DNA of 64,000 nt from Enterococcus sp. RIT-PI-f (GCF_001297065.1 NZ_LHOX01000012.1:124001-188000), one strand, 5' to 3'; counted from the first letter of the stretch, positions 17,433 through 25,591 are shown. Made by a program: numbers and translations. Notes: generated from the sequence alone by a model not told the origin.

Positions 17433-17509
17433 CAAACAGATTGACGCTTAGTGTGGGTTAAGCAACAACTTGGTAGAATCTGTCGTTTAAATTGAGAGGA
17501 AGTTCACAT

Positions 17510-18115
17510 ATGAAAAAAACCGATCTTCGTGTACAGCGTACCAACAAACTAATTGTGGATGCTTTTATTCATTTGGTTGAAAAAAAGGGATATGAACAAG
17601 TAACTGTCCAAGACATCGCAGATGAAGCGATGATCAATCGTGCGACATTTTACGCCCATTACAAAGACAAACAAGACTTATATGAGCGAATCTTTGACTT
17701 GGCTTTAGACTCCTTCTCGGAGATTCTATCTTCAGAAGATATCGTCCAAGGAAACCGCATCAGACTAAAAAACGTCGAAACTACGATGACCGCTATTTTC
17801 CAGCATATCCACGACAATCGGCAATTTTATTTAACGATCATGGATGGTTCAGCGATCGAAGTCATTCGCCAGAAATTAGGGATTCTGCTTCCTATGCGCT
17901 ACGCGGAGATTTTCTCATCGTTGCGAATCACAGAAAGCGATATCGATGTTCCCCTTGACTTTGTGATTGAATATATCACATCGATCTTTGTCGGCACCTT
18001 GCATTGGTGGCTGACGGCAGAAACCACGATGCCGCCTAATCAATTAGCGAAACTAGTGATCAAGTTGGTGGCGAATGGCCATTTGACTGTTTTAGGGATT
18101 GAGATCGAAGACTAA
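17510..18115 (+). CDS. TetR/AcrR-family transcriptional regulator
   Basis: Probable repressor of itself and of the divergent activase gene. The N-terminal DNA-binding domain spans residues about 8-55, with helix-turn-helix text VTVQDIADEAMINRATFYAHY. The rest is a helical ligand-binding domain with an aromatic-rich end (LHWWLTAE). I start at ATG 17510, preceded by GAGAGGAAG; the open frame begins at TTG 17492 but that codon has no ribosome site. This gives 201 residues. The ligand is unknown; it is likely tied to whatever the activase acts on or protects against. Confidence 0.88.
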   Translation: MKKTDLRVQRTNKLIVDAFIHLVEKKGYEQVTVQDIADEAMINRATFYAHYKDKQDLYERIFDLALDSFSEILSSEDIVQGNRIRLKNVETTMTAIFQHIHDNRQFYLTIMDGSAIEVIRQKLGILLPMRYAEIFSSLRITESDIDVPLDFVIEYITSIFVGTLHWWLTAETTMPPNQLAKLVIKLVANGHLTVLGIEIED

Positions 18116-18141
18116 AAAAACTGCCATCGGCAGTTTTTTTT
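18114..18141 (+). terminator. Terminator of the tetR-type gene
   Basis: AAAAACTGCC and its complement with a 3-base loop, followed by a T run. It begins at the stop codon of the regulator gene. Confidence 0.9.
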
Positions 18142-18156
18142 AGTCTGTTAGCAAAA

Positions 18157-18324
18157 TCAATGATTCTTCGCCCGCCATTTAATCGTGTCTTGCGTCTGGC
18201 GTTGTTTCTTGACTTTAAGTCCTTTAGGTGCCACGTTGATGACATAATCATTCTTTTTCATGACATCATACACGTGCTCAGCAGCTTCTGTGACTTTATC
18301 TTTGATGCTCAATTTGAATTTCAT
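18157..18324 (-). CDS. Small basic protein of 55 residues, unknown function
   Basis: Unrecognised short gene. The product starts MKFKLSIKDKVTEAAEH and ends KWRAKNH; it is Lys/Arg rich with a central NDYVINVAPKG. AGGAG lies 9 bases before ATG 18324, while an upstream in-frame ATG at 18333 directly abuts that site, so the later start is better. The reading frame is dense in charged codons and has good codon use for this genome. No signal peptide or membrane segment. It lies convergent to the tetR gene and downstream of nothing obvious. Confidence 0.65.
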   Translation of the reverse strand: MKFKLSIKDKVTEAAEHVYDVMKKNDYVINVAPKGLKVKKQRQTQDTIKWRAKNH

Positions 18325-18427
18325 TTTTTTCATCTCCTGTATGCTTTTCTTTTAGCCTATCGCAAATGAAACAAATCTTCAACTTATAGCCCTTGATCAC
18401 CATAAATCTGATTGAAATAAATAACGA

Positions 18428-18460
18428 AAAAAAAAGCAGCGACATCGATCGCTGCTTTTC
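18428..18460 (-). terminator. Terminator of the tRNA-Tyr/tRNA-Gln transcript
   Basis: Perfect 11-bp stem AAAAGCAGCGA (18432-18442) with its complement (18449-18459), then a run of T on the minus strand. Confidence 0.88.
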
Positions 18461-18476
18461 GGTAAATAATGATTGA

Positions 18477-18548
18477 CTGGGGTAGCTGGATTCGAACCAA
18501 CGCATGACGGAGTCAAAGTCCGTTGCCTTACCGCTTGGCTATACCCCA
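18477..18548 (-). tRNA. tRNA-Gln (anticodon TTG)
   Basis: 72-nt cloverleaf: acceptor TGGGGTA paired with TACCCCA, T-loop GGTTCGAATCC, anticodon loop CTTTGAC giving anticodon TTG, which reads CAA/CAG. CCA is not encoded. Confidence 0.96.
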
Positions 18549-18553
18549 ATAAA

Positions 18554-18637
18554 TGGTGGAGGAGAGTGGATTCGAACCACTGAACCCTAAGGAACGGATT
18601 TACAGTCCGTCGCGTTTAGCCACTTCGCTACTCCTCC
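18554..18637 (-). tRNA. tRNA-Tyr (anticodon GTA)
   Basis: 84-nt class II tRNA with a long variable arm. Acceptor GGAGGAG pairs with CTCCTCC, T-loop GGTTCGAATCC, anticodon loop CTGTAAA giving GTA. The 3' CCA is encoded. It is followed 5 bases later by tRNA-Gln on the same transcript. Confidence 0.96.
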
Positions 18638-18667
18638 AAAAGCTTTCTCAAAAACCTGACAATAGTT

Positions 18668-18696
18668 ATAATACCGAAAAAGATAACAAATTGCAA
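18668..18696 (-). promoter_or_regulatory. Promoter of the tRNA-Tyr/tRNA-Gln unit
   Basis: Minus-strand TTGCAA (18696-18691) and TATTAT (18673-18668), spacer 17 bases, about 30 bases before tRNA-Tyr. Confidence 0.65.
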
Positions 18697-18722
18697 GAGC
18701 AAAATGCAACTTTTTCTAGAAA

Positions 18723-18956
18723 TTAATCATGTAAATTCCATTGGCGGATAACTGTTTCGATCGCTGTTTCTAAACTGCGGCTAGCACCTAAATCTTCGTC
18801 ACCCAAAAAGCTTTGAAATTCTTTTGGTCCGATGGTCATGATCTCGCCGATCATTTTCTTGCCAATGAATAATTGGTTGACGGTATAGTCTTTGCCATGA
18901 ATTGTTTTGTTGGTTTCTTCGATCCGAACTTCGATATCTTTATTTTTTTTAGACAT
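18723..18956 (-). CDS. DUF2969 family protein
   Basis: Small cytoplasmic protein of 77 residues with unknown function, found across lactic acid bacteria. The text MSKKNKDIEVRIEETN, IGKKMIGEI and the acidic C-terminal helix fit the DUF2969 family as I remember it. I start at ATG 18956, with AGAGG about 9 bases upstream; the frame runs 10 codons further without better signals. No membrane segment or signal peptide. Confidence 0.75.
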   Translation of the reverse strand: MSKKNKDIEVRIEETNKTIHGKDYTVNQLFIGKKMIGEIMTIGPKEFQSFLGDEDLGASRSLETAIETVIRQWNLHD

Positions 18957-19037
18957 GTCTGACACCTCTCTTCTCAAGCACTTCATTATTCTACCAGAAA
19001 ATCACTAAAAGCAAAAGCAAATCTCTTTTGAAAACGA

Positions 19038-19071
19038 AAAAATATGCCAAGCCCTCGCCTGGCATATTTTT
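19038..19071 (-). terminator. Terminator of the liv-acuB operon
   Basis: AAAAATATGCCA with its exact complement (19060-19071), loop of 10 bases, ending in a T run. It follows the last gene of the operon. Confidence 0.85.
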
Positions 19072-19078
19072 CATGGAA

Positions 19079-19726
19079 CTAGGCTTGATTGGTTAATACC
19101 GCACTAGTGACTGTATAGCCTGCCTCATGCAGCACGCGTTTGATCTCGTCCACTTGTCGTGACTCTACTTGGATCTCCACGATCGTCTTGAGTGCCATCC
19201 GATTCACAACGACAGTTAAGATACTTAACTGGTGTTCAGCCAGCAGCTTCGTGACTTCCGCCAAGACGCCAACGTGGTCATCGGTGATCTCGATCGATAC
19301 CCTTGTGCCACCATCATGATAGCCGGTGATTTTTAGAAAGGCGTCAAAGATATCATTATTGGTGATGATCCCTACTAAGCGCGTATCTTCTAACACTGGC
19401 AAGACGCCCACATTTTCTCCCCGCATCAAAGAAATGGCATCTTCTAATAAGGCATCTGGTACCACGGTGGTTACTTTTTTCAACATAATATCTGCGACTG
19501 TTGTTTTATTCAACAGATAATTCATTTCATAGACACTCAGACTGGTTGCTTTGGACGGCATCGCCTCAGCGATCGTTCCTTCCGTGATCAATCCTACCAA
19601 TCCCCCATTGTCAACAACTGGCAGACGGTGGATATCATGTTGCTTCATCAAATCAATTGCATCGAAAATCGGTGTCTGCGACTGAACTGTCACGACTGAT
19701 TTTGTCATAAAATCACTTACACTCAT
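19079..19726 (-). CDS. CBS-CBS-ACT domain protein (AcuB-like)
   Basis: Cytoplasmic sensor-type protein of 215 residues. Two CBS domains (about 1-60 and 75-130: MSVSDFMTKSVVTVQ, VADIMLKKVTTVVPD) usually bind adenine nucleotides; the C-terminal ACT domain (about 140-210, VSIEITDDHVGVLAEVTKLL) usually binds amino acids. It is the last gene of the liv operon, 4 bases after livF. This suggests it senses branched-chain amino acids or energy state for the transporter, but that is inference. Similar CBS-ACT proteins are called AcuB in Bacillus. Confidence 0.82.
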   Translation of the reverse strand: MSVSDFMTKSVVTVQSQTPIFDAIDLMKQHDIHRLPVVDNGGLVGLITEGTIAEAMPSKATSLSVYEMNYLLNKTTVADIMLKKVTTVVPDALLEDAISLMRGENVGVLPVLEDTRLVGIITNNDIFDAFLKITGYHDGGTRVSIEITDDHVGVLAEVTKLLAEHQLSILTVVVNRMALKTIVEIQVESRQVDEIKRVLHEAGYTVTSAVLTNQA

Positions 19727-19730
19727 CTCT

Positions 19731-20432
19731 TTACCCCCCTAGATATGCTTTACGGACTTCATCACTGGCCAATAATTCTTGCCCGGTACCTTCCAGTACG
19801 ATTTTACCTGTTTCAAGTACATAGCCGCGATCAGCAATAGAAAGTGCCATCTTAGCATTTTGTTCGATCAATAGAACCGTGGTGCCTTGCTCCTTGATTT
19901 CTTGAATGATCGAAAAAATCTCTTTGATAAAAATCGGCGCTAACCCCATGGATGGCTCGTCTAGCAGCAGTAACCGAGGCTTGGACATCAATGCACGTCC
20001 CATGGCCAACATTTGCTGTTCTCCACCAGATAGTGTGGCAGCATCTTGAGATAACCGTTCCTTCAGTACGGGAAATTTTTGGTAGACTTGCTCATAATCG
20101 GCTTTCACACCACTGTCTTTTCGCAAGAAGGCCCCCATCTCTAGGTTCTCCTGAACAGTTAACCCTGGGAAGACATGGCGTCCTTCTGGTACTTGTGATA
20201 AACCTGAAGCCACGATTTTTTGCGGCGCTTCTTTTTCTATCGGCTTCCCTTCAAATGTCACACTGCCTTTAGAAGGGCGGATCAAACCTGAGATCGTTCT
20301 TAAGATCGTGGTTTTCCCTGCACCGTTGGCACCAATCAGAGAAACGATTTCTCCTTGTTCTACATGGAAGGATACATCGTGTACAGCCTGGATCATGCCA
20401 TAATGCACATTTAAGTTTTGAATCGTCAGCAT
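19731..20432 (-). CDS. livF: Branched-chain amino acid ABC transporter ATPase LivF
   Basis: Second ATPase subunit of the Leu/Ile/Val importer. 233 residues with Walker A GANGAGKTT, signature LSGGEQQMLAMGRAL and Walker B LLLLDEPSMGLAP, typical of LivF. ATG 20432 overlaps the stop codon of livG as TGATG, and GGAGG sits upstream, so translation is coupled. A TTG one codon earlier is less likely. Confidence 0.95.
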   Translation of the reverse strand: MLTIQNLNVHYGMIQAVHDVSFHVEQGEIVSLIGANGAGKTTILRTISGLIRPSKGSVTFEGKPIEKEAPQKIVASGLSQVPEGRHVFPGLTVQENLEMGAFLRKDSGVKADYEQVYQKFPVLKERLSQDAATLSGGEQQMLAMGRALMSKPRLLLLDEPSMGLAPIFIKEIFSIIQEIKEQGTTVLLIEQNAKMALSIADRGYVLETGKIVLEGTGQELLASDEVRKAYLGG

Positions 20433-21208
20433 CAAATCTCTCCTCCCAAATAAGCTTCGATCACGCGGGGATCGTTTTTGATTTCGTCAGGTTGACCATG
20501 AGCGATGACTTGACCATATTCCAGTACATAAATTCGTTCACATACTTCCATGACCAAACTCATATCATGCTCGATCAACAGAATCGTTAACTGAAAATCT
20601 TTTTGAATTTGATAAATCAATTTTGTTAAGTCCGCTGTTTCCTGTGGATTCATACCCGCTGCCGGTTCATCCAAGAACAATATTTTGGGTTCCGTCGCTA
20701 ACGCGCGAACGATCTCCAAACGACGTTGTTCTCCATAAGGTAAATTTTTAGCCAAAGTCTGACTCTTGCTGTCTAAGCCAAAAATCCGTAAAAGGTCTAA
20801 AACTTTTTCCCGCATCTTCTCTTCATTTTTATAGAACCGAGGCAAGCGTAATATACTTGTCAATAAGCCTTCGTTGTGTTTGCTGTTCATAGCGATCAGG
20901 ACATTGTCCATCACTGTCAAATCCTTGAATAAACGAATGTTCTGGAATGTTCTTGATAAACCTAAATCAGCGATTTTGTAAGGTTTTTTGCCGTTTAAGC
21001 GCATAGGCGTACCTTGCTCTTCCAGCAGAACATCTCCTTCACTTGGTTCGTAAACACCTGTCAACAAATTGAACAACGTCGTTTTTCCTGCCCCATTAGG
21101 TCCAATCAATCCAACAAGTTCATTGTGATCAAGATGCAAATCAACATGAGAAACAGCTGCTAGGCCGCCAAAATTTTTGGTCAAACTTTTAACTTCTAAT
21201 AGAGGCAT
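20432..21208 (-). CDS. livG: Branched-chain amino acid ABC transporter ATPase LivG
   Basis: First ATPase subunit of the importer, 258 residues. Walker A is GPNGAGKTTLFNLL, the signature is LPYGEQRRLEIVRAL and Walker B is ILFLDEPAAGMNPQE, all as in LivG. I start at ATG 21208, 9 bases inside the longest frame, because GGGGG lies at a proper distance. It overlaps the end of livM. Confidence 0.95.
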   Translation of the reverse strand: MPLLEVKSLTKNFGGLAAVSHVDLHLDHNELVGLIGPNGAGKTTLFNLLTGVYEPSEGDVLLEEQGTPMRLNGKKPYKIADLGLSRTFQNIRLFKDLTVMDNVLIAMNSKHNEGLLTSILRLPRFYKNEEKMREKVLDLLRIFGLDSKSQTLAKNLPYGEQRRLEIVRALATEPKILFLDEPAAGMNPQETADLTKLIYQIQKDFQLTILLIEHDMSLVMEVCERIYVLEYGQVIAHGQPDEIKNDPRVIEAYLGGEI

Positions 21209-22166
21209 CTTTGTCATCCCCCTTTTTCGAGAATTTGTCTATCAAGCGTTTTACTGAGAACTCCCATGTGCCCAATAAACCACTTGGTTTAAAAATCATA
21301 ATGATGATCAGCGCCAAAGCATAGATGATCATCCGCAAGTCAGAAAATCCTTGTAAGTACATGTTTAGGATCCCTAACACAACAGCTGAGACTACTGCGC
21401 CTGTCGTGCTGCCAAGACCACCAAAAACGACGATGATCAACACATCGATCGATTTCATAAACCCATAATCTTTTGGAAAGACGGATTGCTGATAGCTGGC
21501 ATATAGCGTACCAGCGATGCTTGCTAAGACTGCGCCCATCACAAAAGCAATGACTTTATACTTGGTCGTATTGACCCCCATCGATTCAGCGGCGATTTCA
21601 TCTTCTCGCACAGCTAGCGTTGCCCGTCCGGGTCCGCTATGGATAAAGTTTGATACCACCAAAATCGATAAGAACGCAAAGATGAACACGATTTGCCAAT
21701 TGCTAAATTGAGGCAGTCCGAAAATCCCTGCTGGTCCGTTGGTCAAACCTCTGAGATTGATCAGCAAAATACGAATGATTTCTGCAACACCTAACGTGGC
21801 AATGGCTAGATAGTCACCTTTTAAGCGCAATGTTGGGATCCCAACGACTAACGCAACGAAACCTGATACCAGCATACCTACCAACAAACCGCTCAAGAAC
21901 CCGCCAAAGGTAGGATTATTGGCAGATAGGATTGCACCAGCATACGCACCGATTGCCATAAATCCGGCATGTCCTAATGAAAACTGGCCAGAAAAACCAA
22001 TAATCAGATTCAGTCCAACGGCCAAAATGATATTGATACCGATATTGACGATAATCGCATCTGAGAACAAATTGATCATCCCGCCGTTATATGCTGCAAA
22101 TAAACCAAAGTAAACGATAGCTGCCAGAGCGAGCCAAATCAAATTGTAACGGATATTTTTTTTCAT
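21189..22166 (-). CDS. livM: Branched-chain amino acid ABC transporter permease LivM
   Basis: Integral membrane permease of 325 residues with about eight or nine predicted helices. The core text NLIIGFSGQFSLGHAGFMAIGAY and a loop VREDEIAAESMGVNTTKYK that contacts the ATPase are typical of LivM. ATG 22166 has AGGTGG five bases upstream. The 3' end overlaps livG by 20 bases, and livH ends 9 bases before it. Confidence 0.94.
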   Translation of the reverse strand: MKKNIRYNLIWLALAAIVYFGLFAAYNGGMINLFSDAIIVNIGINIILAVGLNLIIGFSGQFSLGHAGFMAIGAYAGAILSANNPTFGGFLSGLLVGMLVSGFVALVVGIPTLRLKGDYLAIATLGVAEIIRILLINLRGLTNGPAGIFGLPQFSNWQIVFIFAFLSILVVSNFIHSGPGRATLAVREDEIAAESMGVNTTKYKVIAFVMGAVLASIAGTLYASYQQSVFPKDYGFMKSIDVLIIVVFGGLGSTTGAVVSAVVLGILNMYLQGFSDLRMIIYALALIIIMIFKPSGLLGTWEFSVKRLIDKFSKKGDDKDASIRS

Positions 22167-22175
22167 TCTGACCAC

Positions 22176-23054
22176 CTACACTTTCTCTTTGATATTTTTG
22201 CCCAAAATCCCTGCCGGGCGAACAAGTAATATAATTATTAAAATTGCATACACCAAAGCATCCTTATAATCTGAGAAGCCTAATGCTGTTGCTGTGGTTT
22301 CGATCAGTCCGATAACGAAACCGCCTAGTGCTGCACCAGGAATAATCCCAATCCCCCCTAATACTGCCGCCACAAACGATTTAAGGCCTGGAACGACACC
22401 CATTGAAGGATCGATCGAATTGTAGTATAAACCAATCAGCATACCGCCAGCAGCTGCTAACGCAGAGCCTAACGCGAAAGTAAATGAAATCGTCCGATTG
22501 ACATTGATCCCCATCAGCCGTGCAGCGTCGGCATCAACACTCACCGCACGCATCGCTTTCCCCATACGGGTCTTTTTGACAATCAATTGCAGTAGAATCA
22601 TCAATGTCAGCGAAATGGCCAAAATCAATAATTGAATATTGCTGACCTCGATAAACCCGATTGAATACGTTTTACGGGCAATGGCTTGTGGAAAAGGCCG
22701 AACATCCGCTGAAAAGAAAAAGATCATGATATTTTGCAAAAAGTAAGACACACCAATGGCGGTGATCAATGCAGAGATGCGTGTTGAATTGCGCAATGGT
22801 CGATACGCCAAAAACTCAATCGTCACTCCTAGTGCTGCACTAGCGATCATTGAAATGAACAAAGCTGGGAAAAAGCCCAACTGCCATTGATTGATCAAGA
22901 AATAACCGATAAAACTACCAATCATATATACTTCGCCATGGGCAAAGTTGATTAATTTAATGATACCATAGACCATTGTATACCCTAGAGCCAAAAGAGC
23001 GTAAATACTCCCTAGGAATAGGCCGTTGATCAACTGCTGGATCATCATTTCCAT
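22176..23054 (-). CDS. livH: Branched-chain amino acid ABC transporter permease LivH
   Basis: Membrane permease of 292 residues that pairs with LivM. N-terminal GLFLGSIYALLALGYTMVYG and the loop AVSVDADAARLMGINVNR are characteristic. The start at ATG 23054 has only a weak GTGAG ribosome site; a hairpin separates it from livJ, so expression is probably well below that of the binding protein. Confidence 0.94.
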   Translation of the reverse strand: MEMMIQQLINGLFLGSIYALLALGYTMVYGIIKLINFAHGEVYMIGSFIGYFLINQWQLGFFPALFISMIASAALGVTIEFLAYRPLRNSTRISALITAIGVSYFLQNIMIFFFSADVRPFPQAIARKTYSIGFIEVSNIQLLILAISLTLMILLQLIVKKTRMGKAMRAVSVDADAARLMGINVNRTISFTFALGSALAAAGGMLIGLYYNSIDPSMGVVPGLKSFVAAVLGGIGIIPGAALGGFVIGLIETTATALGFSDYKDALVYAILIIILLVRPAGILGKNIKEKV

Positions 23055-23108
23055 ATGCTCACATCCAATATTGTTTAATATGTACTACTATTATAATTGA
23101 AAGAAAAG

Positions 23109-23143
23109 AAACTGAGACAACCGTTGCTGGCTTGCCTCAGTTT
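23109..23143 (-). other. Intercistronic hairpin between livJ and livH
   Basis: Twelve-base arms (AAACTGAGACAA and TTGCCTCAGTTT, one mismatch) followed on the minus strand by a C/T-rich run. Probably a leaky terminator or mRNA stabiliser giving more LivJ than permease. Confidence 0.65.
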
Positions 23144-23166
23144 TGTTTGTGTTTTTCGTATTCTGT

Positions 23167-24351
23167 TTAAGGATTCACTGTATCAGCTGACGTTTCCTTG
23201 CCTTCGGTCAAACCTAAAACAACTGCGGATTTTTCAGGGTTGTGATTGGCATCCATCGTGATATCCCCTGTCACACCTTGGAAATCTTTCAATTCAGATA
23301 AGCCTGTCGCAATGGCCGTAGAATCTGCAGAATCTTGATCTTCGATTGCTTGTTTGATCATATAGACTGCATCATAAGCCAATGCATTAAATGCTGAAGG
23401 TTCTTTGCCAAATTTTTCTTTGAAAGCAGCGACAAATGGTTCTACTTTATCGTTTGCAGGTGCATTGGTAGAAAAGTGCCCCGTGTAATACACATCAGAT
23501 ACATTTTCAGCACCAGCGGTCTGCACCATTTTTTCATCACCAAACCCATCGGCACCGATGATTGGTTGGTCAATACCTAACTCACGTGCTTGTTTGATGA
23601 TCAAGCCGGCTTCGGTATAGTACCCCGGAATGAACAAGACATCAAAATCGGCATTTTTGATTTTTGTTAGGACTGCTTGGAAGTCTTTATCCCCTTCGGT
23701 AAAGTTTTCTTCCATCACAATATCGCCAGTATAACTAGATTTGAACGCTTCTGTTAAACCAATTGCATAGTCGCTGGAATTATCTCCTAGAATGATGGCT
23801 TTAGATGCATCTAGATTGTCTTCCGCATATTTTGCAAGGATCGTTCCTTGGAAACTATCTTGGAAACATGAGCGAAACGCAAAGTCTTGGACTTTGTCAC
23901 TGCTCACAGTGATCGCATCATCTGTTCCAGATGGTGTCACCAATGGTACTTGTGCTTTGGTGACATTTGGTAAAGCTGCTTTCGTTGCACCTGATGTGGC
24001 TGGTCCAATCATCGCGACAACTTTATCGTTGGTCGTCAAGTTGGCAGCAACCGTGGCAGCCTCGTTGTTGTCAGATTTGTTATCTTTAGAAATAATTTCA
24101 ATTTCTTTGCCTAAAACACCACCAGCAGCATTGATTTCTTCCACCGCTAAATCGATTCCGTCTTTTTCAGCAGAACCATACGCCGCTACGGCACCTGATA
24201 ATTCTAAGTTGACCCCAATTTTGATTGTATCGCCTTCTTGTTTATTCCCGCCGTCTGCTGAACCGTCACTTGATGAACCACCAGTTGGTCCTGCGCTGCA
24301 GGCTGTTAATAGAAACAAACTCGCAAATAAAAATGCAAACTTCTTTTTCAT
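23167..24351 (-). CDS. livJ: Branched-chain amino acid-binding lipoprotein LivJ/LivK
   Basis: Extracellular binding protein for Leu/Ile/Val uptake, 394 residues. Signal peptide ends in lipobox LLTAC with Cys18, followed by a Gly/Ser-rich tether. The body reads GVNLELSGAVAAYGSAEKDG and IGPATSGATKAA, standard for the Leu/Ile/Val-binding family. ATG follows AAAGGAGAGG. First gene of the operon livJ-H-M-G-F-acuB; its promoter carries a CodY-like box. Confidence 0.94.
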   Translation of the reverse strand: MKKKFAFLFASLFLLTACSAGPTGGSSSDGSADGGNKQEGDTIKIGVNLELSGAVAAYGSAEKDGIDLAVEEINAAGGVLGKEIEIISKDNKSDNNEAATVAANLTTNDKVVAMIGPATSGATKAALPNVTKAQVPLVTPSGTDDAITVSSDKVQDFAFRSCFQDSFQGTILAKYAEDNLDASKAIILGDNSSDYAIGLTEAFKSSYTGDIVMEENFTEGDKDFQAVLTKIKNADFDVLFIPGYYTEAGLIIKQARELGIDQPIIGADGFGDEKMVQTAGAENVSDVYYTGHFSTNAPANDKVEPFVAAFKEKFGKEPSAFNALAYDAVYMIKQAIEDQDSADSTAIATGLSELKDFQGVTGDITMDANHNPEKSAVVLGLTEGKETSADTVNP

Positions 24352-24390
24352 TTATGACCCTCTCCTTTACATCCCCTAGATATGTTATCA

Positions 24391-24419
24391 AATATACGCA
24401 ATAATGGAGTAAATGTCAA
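24391..24419 (-). promoter_or_regulatory. livJ promoter
   Basis: Minus-strand TTGACA (24419-24414) and TATATT (24396-24391) with a 17-base spacer, about 40 bases before livJ. A strong sigma-A type promoter. Confidence 0.82.
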
Positions 24420-24421
24420 CG

Positions 24422-24436
24422 AATTATCAGAATATT
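24422..24436. promoter_or_regulatory. CodY-like box upstream of livJ
   Basis: Minus-strand AATATTCTGATAATT matches the CodY consensus AATTTTCWGAAAATT at 13 of 15 positions and lies directly upstream of the -35 box. CodY represses uptake and synthesis of branched-chain amino acids when these are plentiful, which fits the gene. Confidence 0.65.
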
Positions 24437-24521
24437 TCATCTATTCAATTTAGTTTTTTTTACCGTTAAAAAATCTGAATCTAAACAAACGTTGTTCCGG
24501 TAACTTTGGTAGCGTTTTTTA

Positions 24522-24561
24522 TAAAAAAAGAAACAAAAGCTTTCAAACTTTTGTTTCTTTT
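24522..24561 (-). terminator. Terminator of the ROK-family gene
   Basis: Fourteen-base perfect arms (AAAAGAAACAAAAG and its complement), loop of 8, with a flanking T run on the minus strand. Confidence 0.85.
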
Positions 24562-24612
24562 GCTGCTGTGTGTCTTGGTGATAAGACATGGATCTGGCTG
24601 GTGCTTCACATG

Positions 24613-25479
24613 TCAACTTTGCGCCTTAAAGTTCGCTGCTGCCCCAACCAAATTGGCATCATTGCGATAATCACACAGCTTGATCAGCGGGGTGAAATCA
24701 TTTAATCCTTGTGCAGCTAACATGACAGATAAACGCTGTTCAATTTCTGCCAGTAAGCCTGGTTTGGCACTCACACCCCCGCCGATAATGATCACTTCTG
24801 GATCAAAGGCAAACTGGATGCTGAATAGTCCTTGTGCCAAATAACGATAAAAATTTTCAACTTCTTCAGCGGCGATTGGATCCCCTGATTCACTTCTTGC
24901 GAACACGTCTTCCCCAGAAATCGTGTCACGGTCGATCCCCATCCGGTCACAATAGCGCCATGCCATTTGCACAGCGGTACCTAATTGCGAGAAGGTCTTC
25001 CCTTGATCTAAGATCATCAAGCCAAATTCGCCCCCATAGAGATGAGCCCCGCGAATCAACTGACCGTGATGGATCAACGTGCCGCCAACGCCTGTCCCGA
25101 TCACCACAAAAGCAGCTTGTTCAAATCCTTTGCCGGCACCTTGATAGAATTCAGCTAACCCAGCACAATTGGCGTCATTTTCAATCGTAACTGGCAAGTC
25201 GAATAACGTTTCTAATTCGCTAATGATATCAAATCCATGAATATACGGAATCGCACTGATGCCATTGATTTGGCGTTCTGCAGCATTGACAGCCCCTGGC
25301 GCGCTAATGCCAACACCTTCGAGTTCAGCAGTGACTTCCTCTCGGACCCCTTTTAATTGCGCCTTCATGTCATCCCATGTTTTCGGCGTGGTAAATTTTC
25401 CTTTATCCGTCAATTCGTTTCCTGTCCATACGCCATATTTCACGGCAGAACCACCCATATCAAATACTAAAATCGCCAT
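24613..25479 (-). CDS. ROK-family sugar kinase-like protein
   Basis: Probable cytoplasmic sugar kinase of 288 residues. N-terminal phosphate loop FDMGGSAVKYGVW, central GVGISAPGAVN, catalytic region ENDANCAGLAE, second ATP loop VVIGTGVGGTLI and GGVSAKPGLL. The cysteine zinc motif (CxCGxxGC) found in glucokinase-type ROK proteins is absent; the equivalent region reads GAHLYGGEFGLMIL. This resembles beta-glucoside kinase-like ROK proteins. No sugar genes are adjacent, so the substrate is open. ATG follows GAGGGAAATGT. Confidence 0.85.
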   Translation of the reverse strand: MAILVFDMGGSAVKYGVWTGNELTDKGKFTTPKTWDDMKAQLKGVREEVTAELEGVGISAPGAVNAAERQINGISAIPYIHGFDIISELETLFDLPVTIENDANCAGLAEFYQGAGKGFEQAAFVVIGTGVGGTLIHHGQLIRGAHLYGGEFGLMILDQGKTFSQLGTAVQMAWRYCDRMGIDRDTISGEDVFARSESGDPIAAEEVENFYRYLAQGLFSIQFAFDPEVIIIGGGVSAKPGLLAEIEQRLSVMLAAQGLNDFTPLIKLCDYRNDANLVGAAANFKAQS

Positions 25480-25561
25480 ACATTTCCCTCATTTATCTTT
25501 AGTTTATCCCTTTCATTTTACCGCAATCGCCGGTTTGAAGAAAGCGATTTCCTTAAAAAGC

Positions 25562-25591
25562 ACAAAAAAAGCAGCTGAATCCGTCAGCTGC
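25562..25591 (-). terminator. Terminator overlapping the GNAT gene end
   Basis: GCAGCTGA (25571-25578) pairs with 25584-25591; a seven-T run follows on the minus strand. The stem includes the GNAT stop codon TGA. Confidence 0.82.

Noticed and set aside
23792-24379. 195-residue plus-strand frame over livJ
   Set aside because: Antisense to livJ and starting inside it; no promoter or ribosome site.
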